Below the pieces are notes generated by a model. It did no database searches, was not told the origin of the DNA, and saw only the letters and a program-made list of their open reading frames with translations. The translations under genes and the position numbers were made by a program. From Aquificaceae bacterium (GTDB lineage Bacteria > Aquificota > Aquificia > Aquificales > Aquificaceae), in the NCBI GenBank assembly GCA_026414575.1, contig JAOAIS010000044.1, positions 1 to 48,563 of the forward strand: 48,563 nt of DNA, in the 5' to 3' direction. Below, in pieces: positions 9,159 through 18,828 of the stretch (positions are counted from its first letter, which is position 1; every line of letters begins with the position of its first letter).

Positions 9159-10282
9159 TAAGAATTCTTTTTTTCTTTCTTTTTCTCTTTACTTTTTCCT
9201 GCGCCATAAAACAAGAGGATGTAAATAAGGCTCAGTGGCAGTACCACTACGACCTTGGCATGTCCTCTTACATGGCAAAGAACTACTCGGAAGCCATAGC
9301 CAACTTTTTTAGGGCTTCACAACTTTCCCCTCAAGAGCCAAAAGTGTGGAATGCTCTTGGGCTTGCCTATATGGAGGTTCAGGAATACCAAAAATCGGAA
9401 AATGCCTTTATAAGGGCCCTACAAGTGGACAAGGCATACTCAGATGCAAAGCTCAACCTCGGCATCCTTTACTACAGACAGAGGGATTACGAAAAATCCA
9501 TAAAAGTCTTGAAGGAAGTCATAGAGGATGAGGCCTTTCCACAAAAACACATGGCTTTTTACTACCTTGGTAGGGTTTATCAGGCTATGGGTAACAACAG
9601 GGATTACATAAACTACCTTAAAAGGGCTACCGCCTACAACCCCATGTTTGTAGATGCCCAGTTAGAACTTGCCCAGGCTTACGAAGGTTTGGGTGATTAT
9701 ATTTCTGCCAAGGATGTGTATCTTAATCTTATTAACAATGGTATTAACAACCCCAGCATAGACCTAAGCATGGCAAGGGTTGAACACTTTTTGGGTAACC
9801 ACTCTTCAGCAAAGAACTATATCAAAAGGGTTTTAGAAGATAGACAGTCCACGCCCCAGCTAAGGGCGCAGGCCTATGACCTTTTGAGCGCGGTCCTGAT
9901 AGCCGAACAAGGAAGGACATTGCCTCAGAGGTTGGATGTTGAAGCACCGAAGATTGACGACGATAATCAGTCTCGGAGGGAAAAACCCCGGGAAGTTATT
10001 GGCACGCCTGAGCTTACTGCCAAAGAGAGCCCACCTCAGGACACACCTCCATCAAAGGCTCGGGTTTACAGGATACAGGTGGGCGCCTTTTCTTCTGTGG
10101 ATTCGGCCAAGGCTTGGAGAGAAAGGCTCGAGAAAGAGATAAAACTTAAAAACCTTGTGGTAATAGAGAGTTCTGGAGTTTTTAAAGTACTGTATGGAGC
10201 TTTTAACAGTAGGGAAGAAGCCACAAGGGAGCTGGAGAGACTAAAGAACATGAATGTTTACGGCTTTATAATTCAAGAATAA
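9155..10282 (+). CDS. TPR-repeat lipoprotein with C-terminal SPOR domain
   Basis: A 375-residue predicted lipoprotein. The N-terminus has a hydrophobic signal with lipobox FTFSC (Cys16). Tandem tetratricopeptide repeats follow from ~28 to ~240 (for example NALGLAYMEVQEYQKSENAF). After a charged linker comes a SPOR domain (~305-375, VYRIQVGAFSSVDSAKAW). TPR scaffolds with peptidoglycan-binding tails usually bring envelope proteins together at the septum, which fits its coupling to the SPOR protein upstream. The first TPRs resemble the PilF/PilW and NlpI type. The TAA is followed with zero spacing by the stop codon of hisB on the other strand. Confidence 0.85.
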   Translation: MIRILFFFLFLFTFSCAIKQEDVNKAQWQYHYDLGMSSYMAKNYSEAIANFFRASQLSPQEPKVWNALGLAYMEVQEYQKSENAFIRALQVDKAYSDAKLNLGILYYRQRDYEKSIKVLKEVIEDEAFPQKHMAFYYLGRVYQAMGNNRDYINYLKRATAYNPMFVDAQLELAQAYEGLGDYISAKDVYLNLINNGINNPSIDLSMARVEHFLGNHSSAKNYIKRVLEDRQSTPQLRAQAYDLLSAVLIAEQGRTLPQRLDVEAPKIDDDNQSRREKPREVIGTPELTAKESPPQDTPPSKARVYRIQVGAFSSVDSAKAWRERLEKEIKLKNLVVIESSGVFKVLYGAFNSREEATRELERLKNMNVYGFIIQE

Positions 10283-10861
10283 CTAAAGGCTCTCTTTGGT
10301 GGAGGGTAAAGCACTTCCCGAAAGACTCACCGCCTGCCTCAGACTTAGGGCAAAAGCCTTAAAGCAAGCTTCCGCCACATGGTGGAGGATTTTTCCAGTG
10401 ATGACCCTGATGTGCAGAGTGCTTTTGCTCTCGAGGGCAAAGCCTTTGAAAAATTCCCATATAAGTTCAAAGTCAAACTCCGTTATCTTTCCCCTGAGCC
10501 CCAGGTCTTCGTAGAAGAAAAGGGGTCTTCCCGAAAGGTCTATACTTACCATCACAAGAGCTTCGTCCATCGGCACTATGGCATAGCCATAACGGTTTAT
10601 TCCCCTCTTGTCACCAAGAGCCTGAAGAAAGGCGCCTCCAAGAGTTATGCCCACATCCTCCACCGTATGATGATGAGAAATATGCACATCTCCCTCCGCG
10701 TAGAGCTCCACATCGAACCTTCCATGCCTTGATAGAGTTTCTAACATGTGAGTTAGGAAGCCAACCGGAGTTTCTATCTTATAGTTTCCCTCCCCGTCAA
10801 GGTTCAGAGCCACTTCTATTTTGGTCTCCCGAGTCTGTCGAGATATACACACTTTCCTCAT
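10283..10861 (-). CDS. hisB: Imidazoleglycerol-phosphate dehydratase
   Basis: Histidine biosynthesis enzyme converting imidazoleglycerol-phosphate to imidazoleacetol-phosphate; 192 residues, the monofunctional length. It carries the metal-binding signatures [30 protein letters not shown] (~60-72) and the second His cluster [11 protein letters not shown] near the C-terminus. The start at 10861 is supported by the conserved RxTxET start block ([17 protein letters not shown]). This makes it overlap the 3' end of holA by 65 bp in another frame. No other his genes are in the window, so the histidine pathway is scattered, as is usual in this group. Confidence 0.95.
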   Translation of the reverse strand: MRKVCISRQTRETKIEVALNLDGEGNYKIETPVGFLTHMLETLSRHGRFDVELYAEGDVHISHHHTVEDVGITLGGAFLQALGDKRGINRYGYAIVPMDEALVMVSIDLSGRPLFFYEDLGLRGKITEFDFELIWEFFKGFALESKSTLHIRVITGKILHHVAEACFKAFALSLRQAVSLSGSALPSTKESL

Positions 10862-11840
10862 TGAGCATGTATTCTATCACAAAGTGCCTTAGAGAAGAGG
10901 AAGGGTCTGAATAGTAAACCTTCATGTTTATATCGAGGGTGTAAAGCCTTTTGAGCAGAGACTTTAAGCTCTCTTTCGAATTCTTCTCTAAATATTTTTT
11001 GAAGTTCATTATTTGGAAGGCATGCTTTACATCCACCTGATGGAGAGCTTCCTCTGGTTTTTTGCCTTCTTCTATAAGGCTTTTGGAGGTGTAGAGTTTT
11101 AGCGCGTAGTTGACCAACAGGCTGAAGGCTTGAAGGGGGTGGACCCCCATTCTCAACACGGAGCTTAAGGAGCTAAGAGCCTTTTCGTAGTCCTTTAGGA
11201 AAACACCGTCCACAAAGTCAAAGAGACCCATTTCTACATCTGCCACAAGTATGGTCTTTATGTCCTCTATGTTAATATGTTTCTTGCCGTAGAGCAGGAT
11301 TTTGTCGGTTTCTCCCTTCAGTTGCATTAGGTCGTAGGAAGTTGCCTCAAGAAGGTACTCAAGGGCCATTTCATCCAGGTTAACCCCTTCCTTCTGTAGC
11401 TTGTTTTTTACAAGCTCCCTTATCCTTCTCTTATCAAGCCTGCTGGCGCTTATTACATCACCTATGTTGGAAATAGTGAGAAAGGGCTCTTTTTGGAGGT
11501 CCTTTTCCGTCAGCTTGCTTTCCACATGGAAGAAAAACCTTTTGTCTTTTATCTTGCTTAGCAAGGAAAGTAGGCGCTTATCGTCCTTTATACTCTTGAG
11601 GAATTCCAGGGACCAATAAACAAAGAAGGTTTCCTCTTTGCCGAACATGCCTCCAGTGGATGCAAGCCTTTCAAAATCCTGGAGAGAAAGCTCATCCCCC
11701 CAGAGTATTCTGACGGTATAAAGCTCCTTTAACCTGTCCAAGAAGGTTTTAACAAGGTACTCTTCCTCGCCATGTATCAGGTTTACGGGTTTTATGGGTT
11801 TTTTACCGAGGTTTTTTTGATACTCTAACAGGCTTATCAC
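10797..11840 (-). CDS. holA: DNA polymerase III delta subunit
   Basis: Clamp-loader delta subunit that opens the sliding clamp. It has 347 residues and a GTG start in a GTGA overlap with the rho stop. The N-terminus shows the family pattern ([19 protein letters not shown]), followed by a divergent AAA+-like fold without a P-loop, and the delta-specific segments [14 protein letters not shown] and [16 protein letters not shown]. The last ~20 residues ([17 protein letters not shown] region) are polar, unlike the usual helical end, and lie entirely inside the hisB overlap. The true functional end may therefore be a few residues earlier, or the overlap may be genuine. dnaN, its partner clamp, is 3.6 kb away. 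Confidence 0.88.
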   Translation of the reverse strand: MISLLEYQKNLGKKPIKPVNLIHGEEEYLVKTFLDRLKELYTVRILWGDELSLQDFERLASTGGMFGKEETFFVYWSLEFLKSIKDDKRLLSLLSKIKDKRFFFHVESKLTEKDLQKEPFLTISNIGDVISASRLDKRRIRELVKNKLQKEGVNLDEMALEYLLEATSYDLMQLKGETDKILLYGKKHINIEDIKTILVADVEMGLFDFVDGVFLKDYEKALSSLSSVLRMGVHPLQAFSLLVNYALKLYTSKSLIEEGKKPEEALHQVDVKHAFQIMNFKKYLEKNSKESLKSLLKRLYTLDINMKVYYSDPSSSLRHFVIEYMLNEESVYISTDSGDQNRSGSEP

Positions 11841-13123
11841 GAGTGCATAGCCTTCAGGAAATCCTTGTTGTTTTTGAACTTCCTGAGCTTATCAAGGAGA
11901 AACTCCATAGCCTCTATGGCATCCATGGTGGCAAGGAACTTTCTCAGAACCCATACCCTCTGGAGCTCCCAGTCCTCGAGGAGGAGTTCTTCCCTTCTTG
12001 TGCCGGACTTTTCTATGTTTATGGCGGGGAATATCCTCCTCTCCATCAGCCTCCTGTCAAGGTGTATCTCCATGTTGCCCGTGCCTTTGAACTCCTCGTA
12101 AATCACATCATCCATCTTGGAACCAGTTTCTATGAGGGCTGTGGATATGATGGTCAATGACCCACCTTCTTCTATGTTTCTTGCAGCTCCAAAAAACTTC
12201 TTTGGTCTTTGTAGGGCGGTGGCTTCTATACCACCCGTAAGCACCCTTCCTGTGGGAGGTGTGACCGCGTTAGAAGCCCTACCAAAGCGTGTCATAGAGT
12301 CAAGGAGTATGACCACATCCTGTTTTAGCTCCACGAGCCTCTTTGCCTTTTCCACCACAAGCTCGGCCACCTGCATGTGCCTTTCGGGGGGTTCATCAAA
12401 GGTGGAAGCTACCACCTCAGCGCCCTCTCCCACAATACGGCGCATTTCGGTGACCTCCTCTGGGCGCTCATCGATTAGCAGTATTATGAGGTGAACCTCT
12501 GGATGGTTTTGGATAATAGCCTTGGCTATCTTTTGTAAAAGCACGGTTTTTCCAGCCTTGGGAGGTGCCACTATCATACCCCTTTGACCTTTGCCTATTG
12601 GTGCTATGAGGCTTATGACCCTTGTGGAAAGTTCGGCGGATGACGTTTCGAGGTTAAACCTCTCTGTGGGATGGTAAGGTGTCAGCTTTTCAAACTGGGG
12701 CCTCGACTTGAGTATTTCCGGTTCTGGAGACAGCCCACTTACTGACTCAATCCTTATGAGAGCCTGGTACTTTTCCTTTTCTTGAGGCGGTCTTGCAAAG
12801 CCTATTATGGTATCCCCCGTCCTTAAGCCAAACCTTTTAATCTGTGAGGGTGCCACATAAACATCCGTGTAGCTGGGCATGTAGTTGTTTTCTGAGCTTC
12901 TTATAAAACCGTAACCTTCTGGCAGAATTTCAAGCACACCCTTTACAAAATTAAGACCCTCCTCCTTTGCCTGAACGGTTAGTATTTTTTCTATGAGCTC
13001 CTCCTTTCTTAGACCCGTTACCCTTGATAGTTCAAGGTCTCTTCCTATCTTTTGGAGTTCCTGAAGGGATAGTTTTTTGAGCTCTTCAAGGCTGTATGCC
13101 TTTTTTTCTTGCACCTGCTCCAT
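11837..13123 (-). CDS. rho: Transcription termination factor Rho
   Basis: Hexameric RNA helicase ending transcription at unstructured C-rich RNA. 428 residues: a Rho N-terminal SAP-like domain (~8-50), a cold-shock-type RNA-binding domain (~55-125, [22 protein letters not shown]), then the RecA-like ATPase with Walker A APPKAGKT (187-194), Walker B near [11 protein letters not shown], the Q-loop/R-loop region and [10 protein letters not shown] strong ribosome site AAGGAGG stands before the ATG in the 18-bp gap after mnmE. The gene is notable here because convergent genes in this window leave almost no room for intrinsic terminators, which would make Rho important. Confidence 0.97.
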   Translation of the reverse strand: MEQVQEKKAYSLEELKKLSLQELQKIGRDLELSRVTGLRKEELIEKILTVQAKEEGLNFVKGVLEILPEGYGFIRSSENNYMPSYTDVYVAPSQIKRFGLRTGDTIIGFARPPQEKEKYQALIRIESVSGLSPEPEILKSRPQFEKLTPYHPTERFNLETSSAELSTRVISLIAPIGKGQRGMIVAPPKAGKTVLLQKIAKAIIQNHPEVHLIILLIDERPEEVTEMRRIVGEGAEVVASTFDEPPERHMQVAELVVEKAKRLVELKQDVVILLDSMTRFGRASNAVTPPTGRVLTGGIEATALQRPKKFFGAARNIEEGGSLTIISTALIETGSKMDDVIYEEFKGTGNMEIHLDRRLMERRIFPAINIEKSGTRREELLLEDWELQRVWVLRKFLATMDAIEAMEFLLDKLRKFKNNKDFLKAMHS

Positions 13124-13141
13124 CTTCTAAAAACCTCCTTG

Positions 13142-14494
13142 TTATTTTCCTATGCAGAATTTAGAAAATATGCTTCCAAGAATATCTTCCGTGCTCACCA
13201 CGCCTATTATTTCCTCCAAGTAAATAAGAACTTCCCTTAAATCCAACATGAGTATCTCTGGAAAGATCTCTTCGGTTTCCAGCCTGTTTAGTAATGATTT
13301 TAACACTTTCTGGGATTTTTTCAAGAGGGCTTCGTGTCTCACAGAAAGATAAACCTGTAAGCTATCACTAAGATGTATGCCAAGCCTTTCTAAAAGAATT
13401 CTCTTGAGCTCCTCTATTCCCTCGCCCTTTAGGGCGCTTACCCTAATAGCCTGTGGGAAGCTTTTTGCCACACTTTCCCGCACTCCAAGGTCTGCTTTGT
13501 TTATCACCACAAGGTGTTCCAGCTCCCTCACCCTCTCATGAATGCTTAAGTCCTCATCCTCTAAGTCTTTGCTACCATCCAAGACCAAAAGCACCATGTC
13601 GGAAGTGTTGAGCTTTTGCAGGCTTCTTTCTACACCTATTTTTTCCACTGGATCTTCCGTATGTCTTATGCCCGCAGTGTCTATCAGGTTTATCGGTACG
13701 CCCTCAATGTTTAGGTTTTCCTGAAGAAAATCCCTTGTGGTGCCCGGTAGATGTGTGACTATAGCCCTTTCCTTTCCAAGCAGTGCATTAAAGAGTGAGG
13801 ACTTGCCTACATTGGGCTTGCCCACGAGGGCAAGGTTTATCCCCCTCGCGAGAAACTCCCCAGTCCTTACCGTGGAAAGAAGCTTTTCTATATCCTTGTC
13901 TAAATTCTGAAGAAGGTTTACAAGTTGCCCCCTGTCGAGGGTTGGTATGTCTTCTTCGGAGAACTCTATGTCCGCTTCCACATGGGCTAATATTTCAAGG
14001 AGTCTATCCCTCATGGTGTTTATCAGGGAAGACAGCTCTCCCTGAAGTCTCCTTTGGGCGGATTTTAGCGCCCTTTCGGACCTTGCACCTATGAGGTCTG
14101 CTACCGCCTCCGCCTGCAAAAGGTCCATCTTGCCGTTAAGGAAAGCCCTTTTGGTAAACTCACCTGGCTCTGCAAGCCTTATGCCCCTTGAAAGGAAGAG
14201 CTCCAGGGCCTTTTTTAGTATGATGGGATTCCCGTGGAGGAAAAGCTCTACCATATCCTCACCTGTGTAGCTTCTGGGCGACCGATAGTAAACCATTATG
14301 CCCTCATCCAATATACCACCCTCCTGGTCCTTTAGCTTAACAAAGTGGGCATACCTTGGCCTTGGCCCACCTCTAATTAAAAAGAGTTCTCTTATCTTTT
14401 CCCAAACACCAAGCCCAGAAAGCCTCAAGACCCCTATGGCGCTTTCACCAAGGGGTGTAGCTATGGCTACTATAGGCTCCCTCTGCTTTAACAT
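13142..14494 (-). CDS. mnmE: tRNA uridine-5-carboxymethylaminomethyl modification GTPase
   Basis: Works with MnmG to modify the wobble uridine of several tRNAs. 450 residues with the full family layout: an N-terminal folate-binding domain ([45 protein letters not shown]), a helical domain, an inserted G domain with GKPNVGKS (225-232), LPGTTRD, DTAGIR (272-277) and NKAD (332-335), and the C-terminal catalytic tail CIGK (447-450). Only one base separates its start from the stop of the radical SAM gene upstream, so they are co-transcribed. mnmG is not in the window. Confidence 0.97.
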   Translation of the reverse strand: MLKQREPIVAIATPLGESAIGVLRLSGLGVWEKIRELFLIRGGPRPRYAHFVKLKDQEGGILDEGIMVYYRSPRSYTGEDMVELFLHGNPIILKKALELFLSRGIRLAEPGEFTKRAFLNGKMDLLQAEAVADLIGARSERALKSAQRRLQGELSSLINTMRDRLLEILAHVEADIEFSEEDIPTLDRGQLVNLLQNLDKDIEKLLSTVRTGEFLARGINLALVGKPNVGKSSLFNALLGKERAIVTHLPGTTRDFLQENLNIEGVPINLIDTAGIRHTEDPVEKIGVERSLQKLNTSDMVLLVLDGSKDLEDEDLSIHERVRELEHLVVINKADLGVRESVAKSFPQAIRVSALKGEGIEELKRILLERLGIHLSDSLQVYLSVRHEALLKKSQKVLKSLLNRLETEEIFPEILMLDLREVLIYLEEIIGVVSTEDILGSIFSKFCIGK

Positions 14495-14495
14495 A

Positions 14496-15395
14496 TCAGT
14501 CCAATAAAACCCTCAGACCCCTTGCAAGACCAAGGGCCCTTTCGTATTCTTCTGCGCTTATCCTCTTTGAGAGTTCAGGATATTCGTATGCCTTGTAGTA
14601 GGGCATGTACTGGTCCATGATGTTTACCGCCGTGTTACTGGATATACTCCTTATGTCCTCTATCACCCTTTCTGTGTTAGAAAGGTTATTGGGCAACACC
14701 AGATGTCTTATGAGAAGTCCCCTTAGCGCTATACCCTCGTGGTCTACCTTTAGGTCTCCTACCTGCCTATGCATCTCCCTTATGGCCTCCAGCGCCCTTT
14801 GATAATATCCCTTTACCTTGGAATACTTTTCGCCCTTCTCGCTCTCGCCATACTTGAAGTCCGCAAGATATATGTCCACTACATCTTCCAAAAGCCTCAG
14901 ACTTTCCAGGCTGTCGTAGGAGGATGTGTTATAAAGTATGGGAGTCCTCAGTCCCTTTTTTACTGCCAGATACAATGCTTCCAATATTTGTGGGACCACA
15001 TGGGAGGGGCTTACCAAGTTTATATTATGACAGCCAAGCCTTTGCAGGTAGAGGAATACATCTGCCAGCTCCTCGGGTTTTAGCTCTTTCCCTTCTCCCA
15101 GCTGGCTGATGGTGTAGTTCTGGCAGTAGACACAGCGCATGTTGCAATAGGAGAAGAACACGGTGCCAGACCCCCTTCTGCCCCTGATGGGCTTTTCTTC
15201 CCCCCTATGAGGAAAGTAGCTGGCCACCAGTGCATACCTGCCAGTCTTGCAGAATCCTTTCTTGTCTTCAATCCTGTTTACACCGCACTCATGGGGACAA
15301 ACCTTGCACTCCCTTAGCATGTCAAGAGCTTTTTCAAGACGCCATTTCCAGTCTTCCTCCCTGAGGTTTAGGTAGGATGGGTAGTTCTTTTCCAT
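14496..15395 (-). CDS. Radical SAM protein of the PflA/PflX-like (COG1313) group
   Basis: A 299-residue iron-sulfur protein. The radical SAM cluster motif is CNMRCVYC (CxxxCxxC) at roughly 108-115. It follows a conserved N-terminal cysteine segment, CKVCPHECGVNR, and a further GFCKTG Cys, typical of uncharacterised proteins related to pyruvate formate-lyase activases. Family members abstract a hydrogen from a protein or small molecule via 5'-deoxyadenosyl radical; the target here is unknown. It is first in the block radical SAM-mnmE-rho-holA-hisB. It diverges from dnaN across a 27-bp gap in which TATTAT on this strand overlaps the dnaN -10 box. Confidence 0.85.
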   Translation of the reverse strand: MEKNYPSYLNLREEDWKWRLEKALDMLRECKVCPHECGVNRIEDKKGFCKTGRYALVASYFPHRGEEKPIRGRRGSGTVFFSYCNMRCVYCQNYTISQLGEGKELKPEELADVFLYLQRLGCHNINLVSPSHVVPQILEALYLAVKKGLRTPILYNTSSYDSLESLRLLEDVVDIYLADFKYGESEKGEKYSKVKGYYQRALEAIREMHRQVGDLKVDHEGIALRGLLIRHLVLPNNLSNTERVIEDIRSISSNTAVNIMDQYMPYYKAYEYPELSKRISAEEYERALGLARGLRVLLD

Positions 15396-15409
15396 GCTGA
15401 CTTATGGGT

Positions 15410-15415
15410 TATAAT
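15410..15415 (+). promoter_or_regulatory. -10 hexamer for dnaN, 7 nt before the ATG
   Basis: A perfect TATAAT ends 7 nt before the dnaN ATG, so transcription would be expected to begin at or within a base or two of the start codon, giving a leaderless mRNA. The 27-bp divergent gap also holds TATTAT on the other strand for the radical SAM gene. No clear -35 box is visible for either. Confidence 0.5.
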
Positions 15416-15422
15416 ATATGCC

Positions 15423-16508
15423 ATGAAGCTCAAGATAGACAGGGAGGAATTTCTCTCCGCCCTTCAGAAGGCAAAGAACGCCACGGAAAAAAAGTCAGCC
15501 CTTCCCGTGCTTAACAACTTCCTGCTTATTGCAGAAAAGGGAAAGCTTAACCTTATGGCTACAGACTTGGAAAACTTCCTATCCCTTAGCCTTAGGGTAG
15601 ATGCGGAGGACGAGGGCAAAACTGCGGTTAACGCTGACAAGCTTACCAACATCGTCAAGGGTCTTTCCTCTGCAAGCGTGTTTCTGGAGTTGAAGGAGGA
15701 CAAGCTTGTTTTGAGTGGTGGCAGAAGCACTTTTAAGCTCACCACCATAGACCCAGAAGACTTTCCCGAGTTTCCTACTGCAGTAACTTCTGCAGAGTTT
15801 CCCGCCTTTGACATACTCAAGGCTATAGAAAAGGTGGAGTATGCCATATCGAAGGATGATGCCCGCTACGCCCTTCAGGGTCTTTATATGCATGAGGTAG
15901 AAGGCAGGACCCACTTTGTGGGCTCTGATGGTCATAGGTTAGCCCTCTTTTGGAGGGATTCCGCCTTTCCGATGGAACTTTTGGTTCCAAGGAAAAGTCT
16001 TAAGGTGATACAGGGATTGCTAAGAGATTACCCCGGACATGTAAGCTGTGGTAAGGATGAATCCTTTGCCCACTTTTCTGGCGAAGACTGGCAACTCTCG
16101 GTCAGACTCTTGGAGGGAGAGTATCCCGACTACATGGCAGTTATACCCGTCAGGTTTAACTATCAAGCCCTTGTGCCAAGGCCAGAGCTCCTTGAGAGCC
16201 TCAAGAGGCTTTCTGCCATAGCTGAGTCTTCCGCCTTCCCCGTGAAAATGACCCTTTCAGACCGCAGCCTCATCCTTGAGATTTCTGACCCAGAATATGG
16301 AGAGGGAAGGGATGAGATGGATGTGGATTACGAGGGTGAGGTTCTTGAAATAGGCTTTAACGGCAAATATCTCATAGAAGCCCTTGACGCTTTTGATGTT
16401 GAAAGGGTCTGGCTGAAGGTGGTGGACCCTGACAGCGCGGTGGTTTTGGAGTCTGACAACAGAGAAAAGGACCCATACCTTTGTGTGGTTATGCCCATGA
16501 GGCTCTAA
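15423..16508 (+). CDS. dnaN: DNA polymerase III beta subunit (sliding clamp)
   Basis: 361-residue processivity clamp, the normal length, with three repeated clamp domains (~1-120, 125-240, 245-361). Typical segments are MKLKIDREEFLSALQKA at the start, the FVGSDGHRLALF loop in domain 2, and the C-terminal YLCVVMPMRL, which forms part of the hydrophobic pocket for clamp-binding motifs. No ribosome site precedes the ATG, in keeping with the predicted leaderless transcript. It stands alone and is not beside dnaA or recF. Its 3' end overlaps the convergent gcvPB by 20 bp. Confidence 0.97.
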   Translation: MKLKIDREEFLSALQKAKNATEKKSALPVLNNFLLIAEKGKLNLMATDLENFLSLSLRVDAEDEGKTAVNADKLTNIVKGLSSASVFLELKEDKLVLSGGRSTFKLTTIDPEDFPEFPTAVTSAEFPAFDILKAIEKVEYAISKDDARYALQGLYMHEVEGRTHFVGSDGHRLALFWRDSAFPMELLVPRKSLKVIQGLLRDYPGHVSCGKDESFAHFSGEDWQLSVRLLEGEYPDYMAVIPVRFNYQALVPRPELLESLKRLSAIAESSAFPVKMTLSDRSLILEISDPEYGEGRDEMDVDYEGEVLEIGFNGKYLIEALDAFDVERVWLKVVDPDSAVVLESDNREKDPYLCVVMPMRL

Positions 16509-17925
16509 GGATAGGCTTCCTGTTGGCTTCCGCCTCCTTTATTTTTCTCACGGGTGTTCTTGTGGGGGATGACTTTATATCTTGAGGATTTCTTTCCACA
16601 AGTTCAAGGATTTCTCTTAGGGTTTGGGCGAACCTCTCAAGGGTTTGCGGACTCTCTGTCTCGGTAGGCTCTACCATCAAGGCTTCCTTTACCGTTAGGG
16701 GAAAGTATACTGTGGGTGCGTAAAAACCTCTGTCCAGTAGAGCCTTGGCGATGTCCATGGCGTTTATGCCCTGTTTTAGAAGGTTTTGGGTGGAAAGCAC
16801 AAATTCATGCATCCTTCTGGCATTTTTGTAGGGATCAAGGAATAGGTCCTTCAAAAGGTGCTTCAGGTAGTTGGCGTTTAGGACCGCATACTGGGCGACC
16901 CTTTCTATGTTGTCACCGTAAGACATTATGTAGGCAAGGGCCCTTAGCATAACTCCCACATGTCCATGGAATGTAAGGAGTTTACCAACGCTTTTTGGCC
17001 TTTTCCACTCAAGCTTGTACCTGCCATTTTCTGATACCACCAGAGGAACAGGCAGATAAGGTTCTAACCTTTCTGAAACACCCACTGCGCCACCCCCTGG
17101 GCCACCACCGCCGTGTGGCGTGGAAAAGGTTTTGTGGAGGTTAAAGTGCATAACATCCACACCCCAATCCCCCGGCCTTGCCACACCCACAAGGGCATTC
17201 ATGTTGGCACCATCCATGTAAAGAAGGGCATCCTGCCGGTGCAGGGCCTCTGCCATCTTTTTTATGTTTCTCTCAAAAATGCCAAGGGTATTGGGGTTGG
17301 TTATCATCAGGCAAGCCACATCATCCTTTAGCTTGCTCTCAAAATCTGCCCAGTCAAGCTCCCCATCCTCCCCACTTCTTACCGTTATAACTTCAAAACC
17401 GCACAGACTTGCAGTTGCAGGGTTAGTGCCATGGGATGTGTCTGGCACGAGCACTTTCCTCTTTTTGGTGTTACCCCTATCCCTGTGATAGGCAAGTATC
17501 ATCAAAAGACCCAGCAATTCGCCTTGGGCTCCTGCAGCAGGCTGAAGGGATACCGCACTAAACCTACCTATCCTCTTTAGTAGCTCAGAGAGCTCGTAGA
17601 TTAGCTTAAGAGTTCCTTGCGCGTATTCTTCCGGCGCCATGGGGTGTATGTTTTTAAACTCCTCCAGACTTGCCAATTCCTCGTTTATACGAGGGTTGTA
17701 TTTCATGGTGCAGGAGCCAAGAGGCACCATGGTGGTATCTATGGCGTAGTTGAGCTGAGACAGTTTTGTGTAGTGCCTAACCACATCAAGCTCGGAAACC
17801 TCGGGGAAGTTCAGGCTTTCCCTGAAGTATTCCCCAAGGTAGGATTCTGGCTCTAATCTTTCTACATCAAGCTCTGGCAATTTGTAACCCCTTCTGCCCT
17901 TAGAGGATAGCTCAAAGATTAGCAT
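16489..17925 (-). CDS. gcvPB: Glycine dehydrogenase (decarboxylating) subunit 2
   Basis: PLP-dependent subunit of the two-piece P protein of the glycine cleavage system, 478 residues. Recognisable segments are the N-terminal GRRGYKLPELDV, PLGSCTMKYNPRINE, DTSHGTNPATA and the PLP-lysine motif FNLHKTFSTPHGGGGPG (Lys265). The gcvPA partner and the T and H proteins are not in the window. A TATAAT on this strand (17932-17937) ends 6 nt before the ATG, with no ribosome site, suggesting a leaderless mRNA. The last 20 bp overlap dnaN tail to tail. Confidence 0.96.
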   Translation of the reverse strand: MLIFELSSKGRRGYKLPELDVERLEPESYLGEYFRESLNFPEVSELDVVRHYTKLSQLNYAIDTTMVPLGSCTMKYNPRINEELASLEEFKNIHPMAPEEYAQGTLKLIYELSELLKRIGRFSAVSLQPAAGAQGELLGLLMILAYHRDRGNTKKRKVLVPDTSHGTNPATASLCGFEVITVRSGEDGELDWADFESKLKDDVACLMITNPNTLGIFERNIKKMAEALHRQDALLYMDGANMNALVGVARPGDWGVDVMHFNLHKTFSTPHGGGGPGGGAVGVSERLEPYLPVPLVVSENGRYKLEWKRPKSVGKLLTFHGHVGVMLRALAYIMSYGDNIERVAQYAVLNANYLKHLLKDLFLDPYKNARRMHEFVLSTQNLLKQGINAMDIAKALLDRGFYAPTVYFPLTVKEALMVEPTETESPQTLERFAQTLREILELVERNPQDIKSSPTRTPVRKIKEAEANRKPILRASWA

Positions 17926-18786
17926 AGGTATATTATAGAGACAGGATATGTTGAAAGGAAATTATCGTAATGCTAAGTCTTACGCTCGTAGTCAAGAATC
18001 AAACTTCAAAAATCGTATCTCAAAGGGCTATCACAAGCGGAAATCTTCTACAAGCTCAAACGGCCAAAAACTAAGGCAGGCAAAGAGTCTAAAATCCCAG
18101 ACCAACAAATCACAGCCTATTTACCCTCTCATACCCCACGCATCCTCCAGCTCTAAATCTTACTAAACTCCTCTTAGACCCAAACATAAACCCCAAAGCA
18201 TCTTAAGAAAAGTAAGACAAAAAAAGAATTTATTTAAAAATTGCTTCGGGAAGTTCAAAGAATGCTTGCCATGAAGCTCTTGAATGTCAAGAAACTAAGG
18301 CTTATATTGACTGCGCAAGCCTTCCAGTGGCAAACACAGGCAGGACAAGAAGGCAAGAATAAAGAGATTTTCTGACAAGGTTTTATGGATAAGAAAGGAA
18401 TCCATACACCTTAACTATGTCAAAGGGTATAGCTTGAGGAGTTATGCTTCTGGCTTGCTTGCGATGGCTTTGTACGATGAGGATGGGTTGGTGTAGAACA
18501 TAGGGTTTGTCTACACAAGTATGCGTGGGGCAAGGGTATAAAGGATAAGGAAGGCAAAGATGGTATAGTTTAGGCGCTTGGTAGAGGTGGTTGAAAGGAG
18601 ATGCGGGTGTGAAGGGGTTGAAGGCGTGTTAGGGCAAAAAGAGAAGTCCATCAGGCAGGCGGTAGAGGGTGATAGGTTTTTAGGGGTTTCAACGCCCTTA
18701 ATGGCTGGCGTAAAGGTGTAACTGTGTCTGTTTACCTTTATGTTTATGTCCTATATCATAGGTGCAGGATATTTATTTTTACATTA
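17926..18786. other. Second gene-poor region with broken coding frames
   Basis: About 860 bp between the gcvPB start and the resB promoter without an intact recognisable gene. A 72-codon plus frame (17948-18166) is open but is almost entirely Ser, Lys, Gln and Asn, unlike real proteins here, so I do not call it. Other plus frames show short protein-like pieces joined by stops or shifts; the best of these is listed separately (18311-18721). No RNA gene, array, terminator or terminal inverted repeat was recognised. Confidence 0.55.
18311..18721 (+). pseudogene. Probable decayed coding frame, three in-frame stops
   Basis: A plus frame of ~136 codons from just after a TGA (18308-18310) to a final TAA (18719-18721). 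It is interrupted at 18494-18496 (TAG), 18539-18541 (TAA) and 18566-18568 (TAG). Between stops the sequence is protein-like (YVKGYSLRSYASGLLAMALY; FRRLVEVVERRCGCEG). Each stop is one C-to-T change from CAG or CAA. Upstream, a different plus frame around 18270-18370 (KLLNVKKLRLILTAQAF) looks like the continuation of the same protein, which implies a frameshift near 18370. A dead mobile-element gene is plausible but unproven; I do not recognise the family. Confidence 0.35.
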
Positions 18787-18817
18787 TTGACAGTTTTCAG
18801 CGTGGATTGGTTACTAT
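18787..18817 (+). promoter_or_regulatory. Sigma70-type promoter for resB
   Basis: A consensus -35 box TTGACA (18787-18792) is followed after 19 bp by TACTAT (18812-18817), which ends 11 nt before the ATG at 18829. The promoter lies inside the longer open frame that begins with GTG at 18724, which argues that the real protein starts at 18829. Confidence 0.5.
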
Positions 18818-18828
18818 ATTTTTCTAAG

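Noticed and set aside
17948-18166. 72-codon plus-strand open frame in the second gene-poor region
   Set aside because: Almost only Ser, Lys, Gln and Asn, no ribosome site, and it lies in a decayed stretch.
18724-18828. GTG start for resB at 18724
   Set aside because: A consensus TTGACA promoter lies inside this segment, and the ATG at 18829 fits the promoter spacing; kept only as an alternative.
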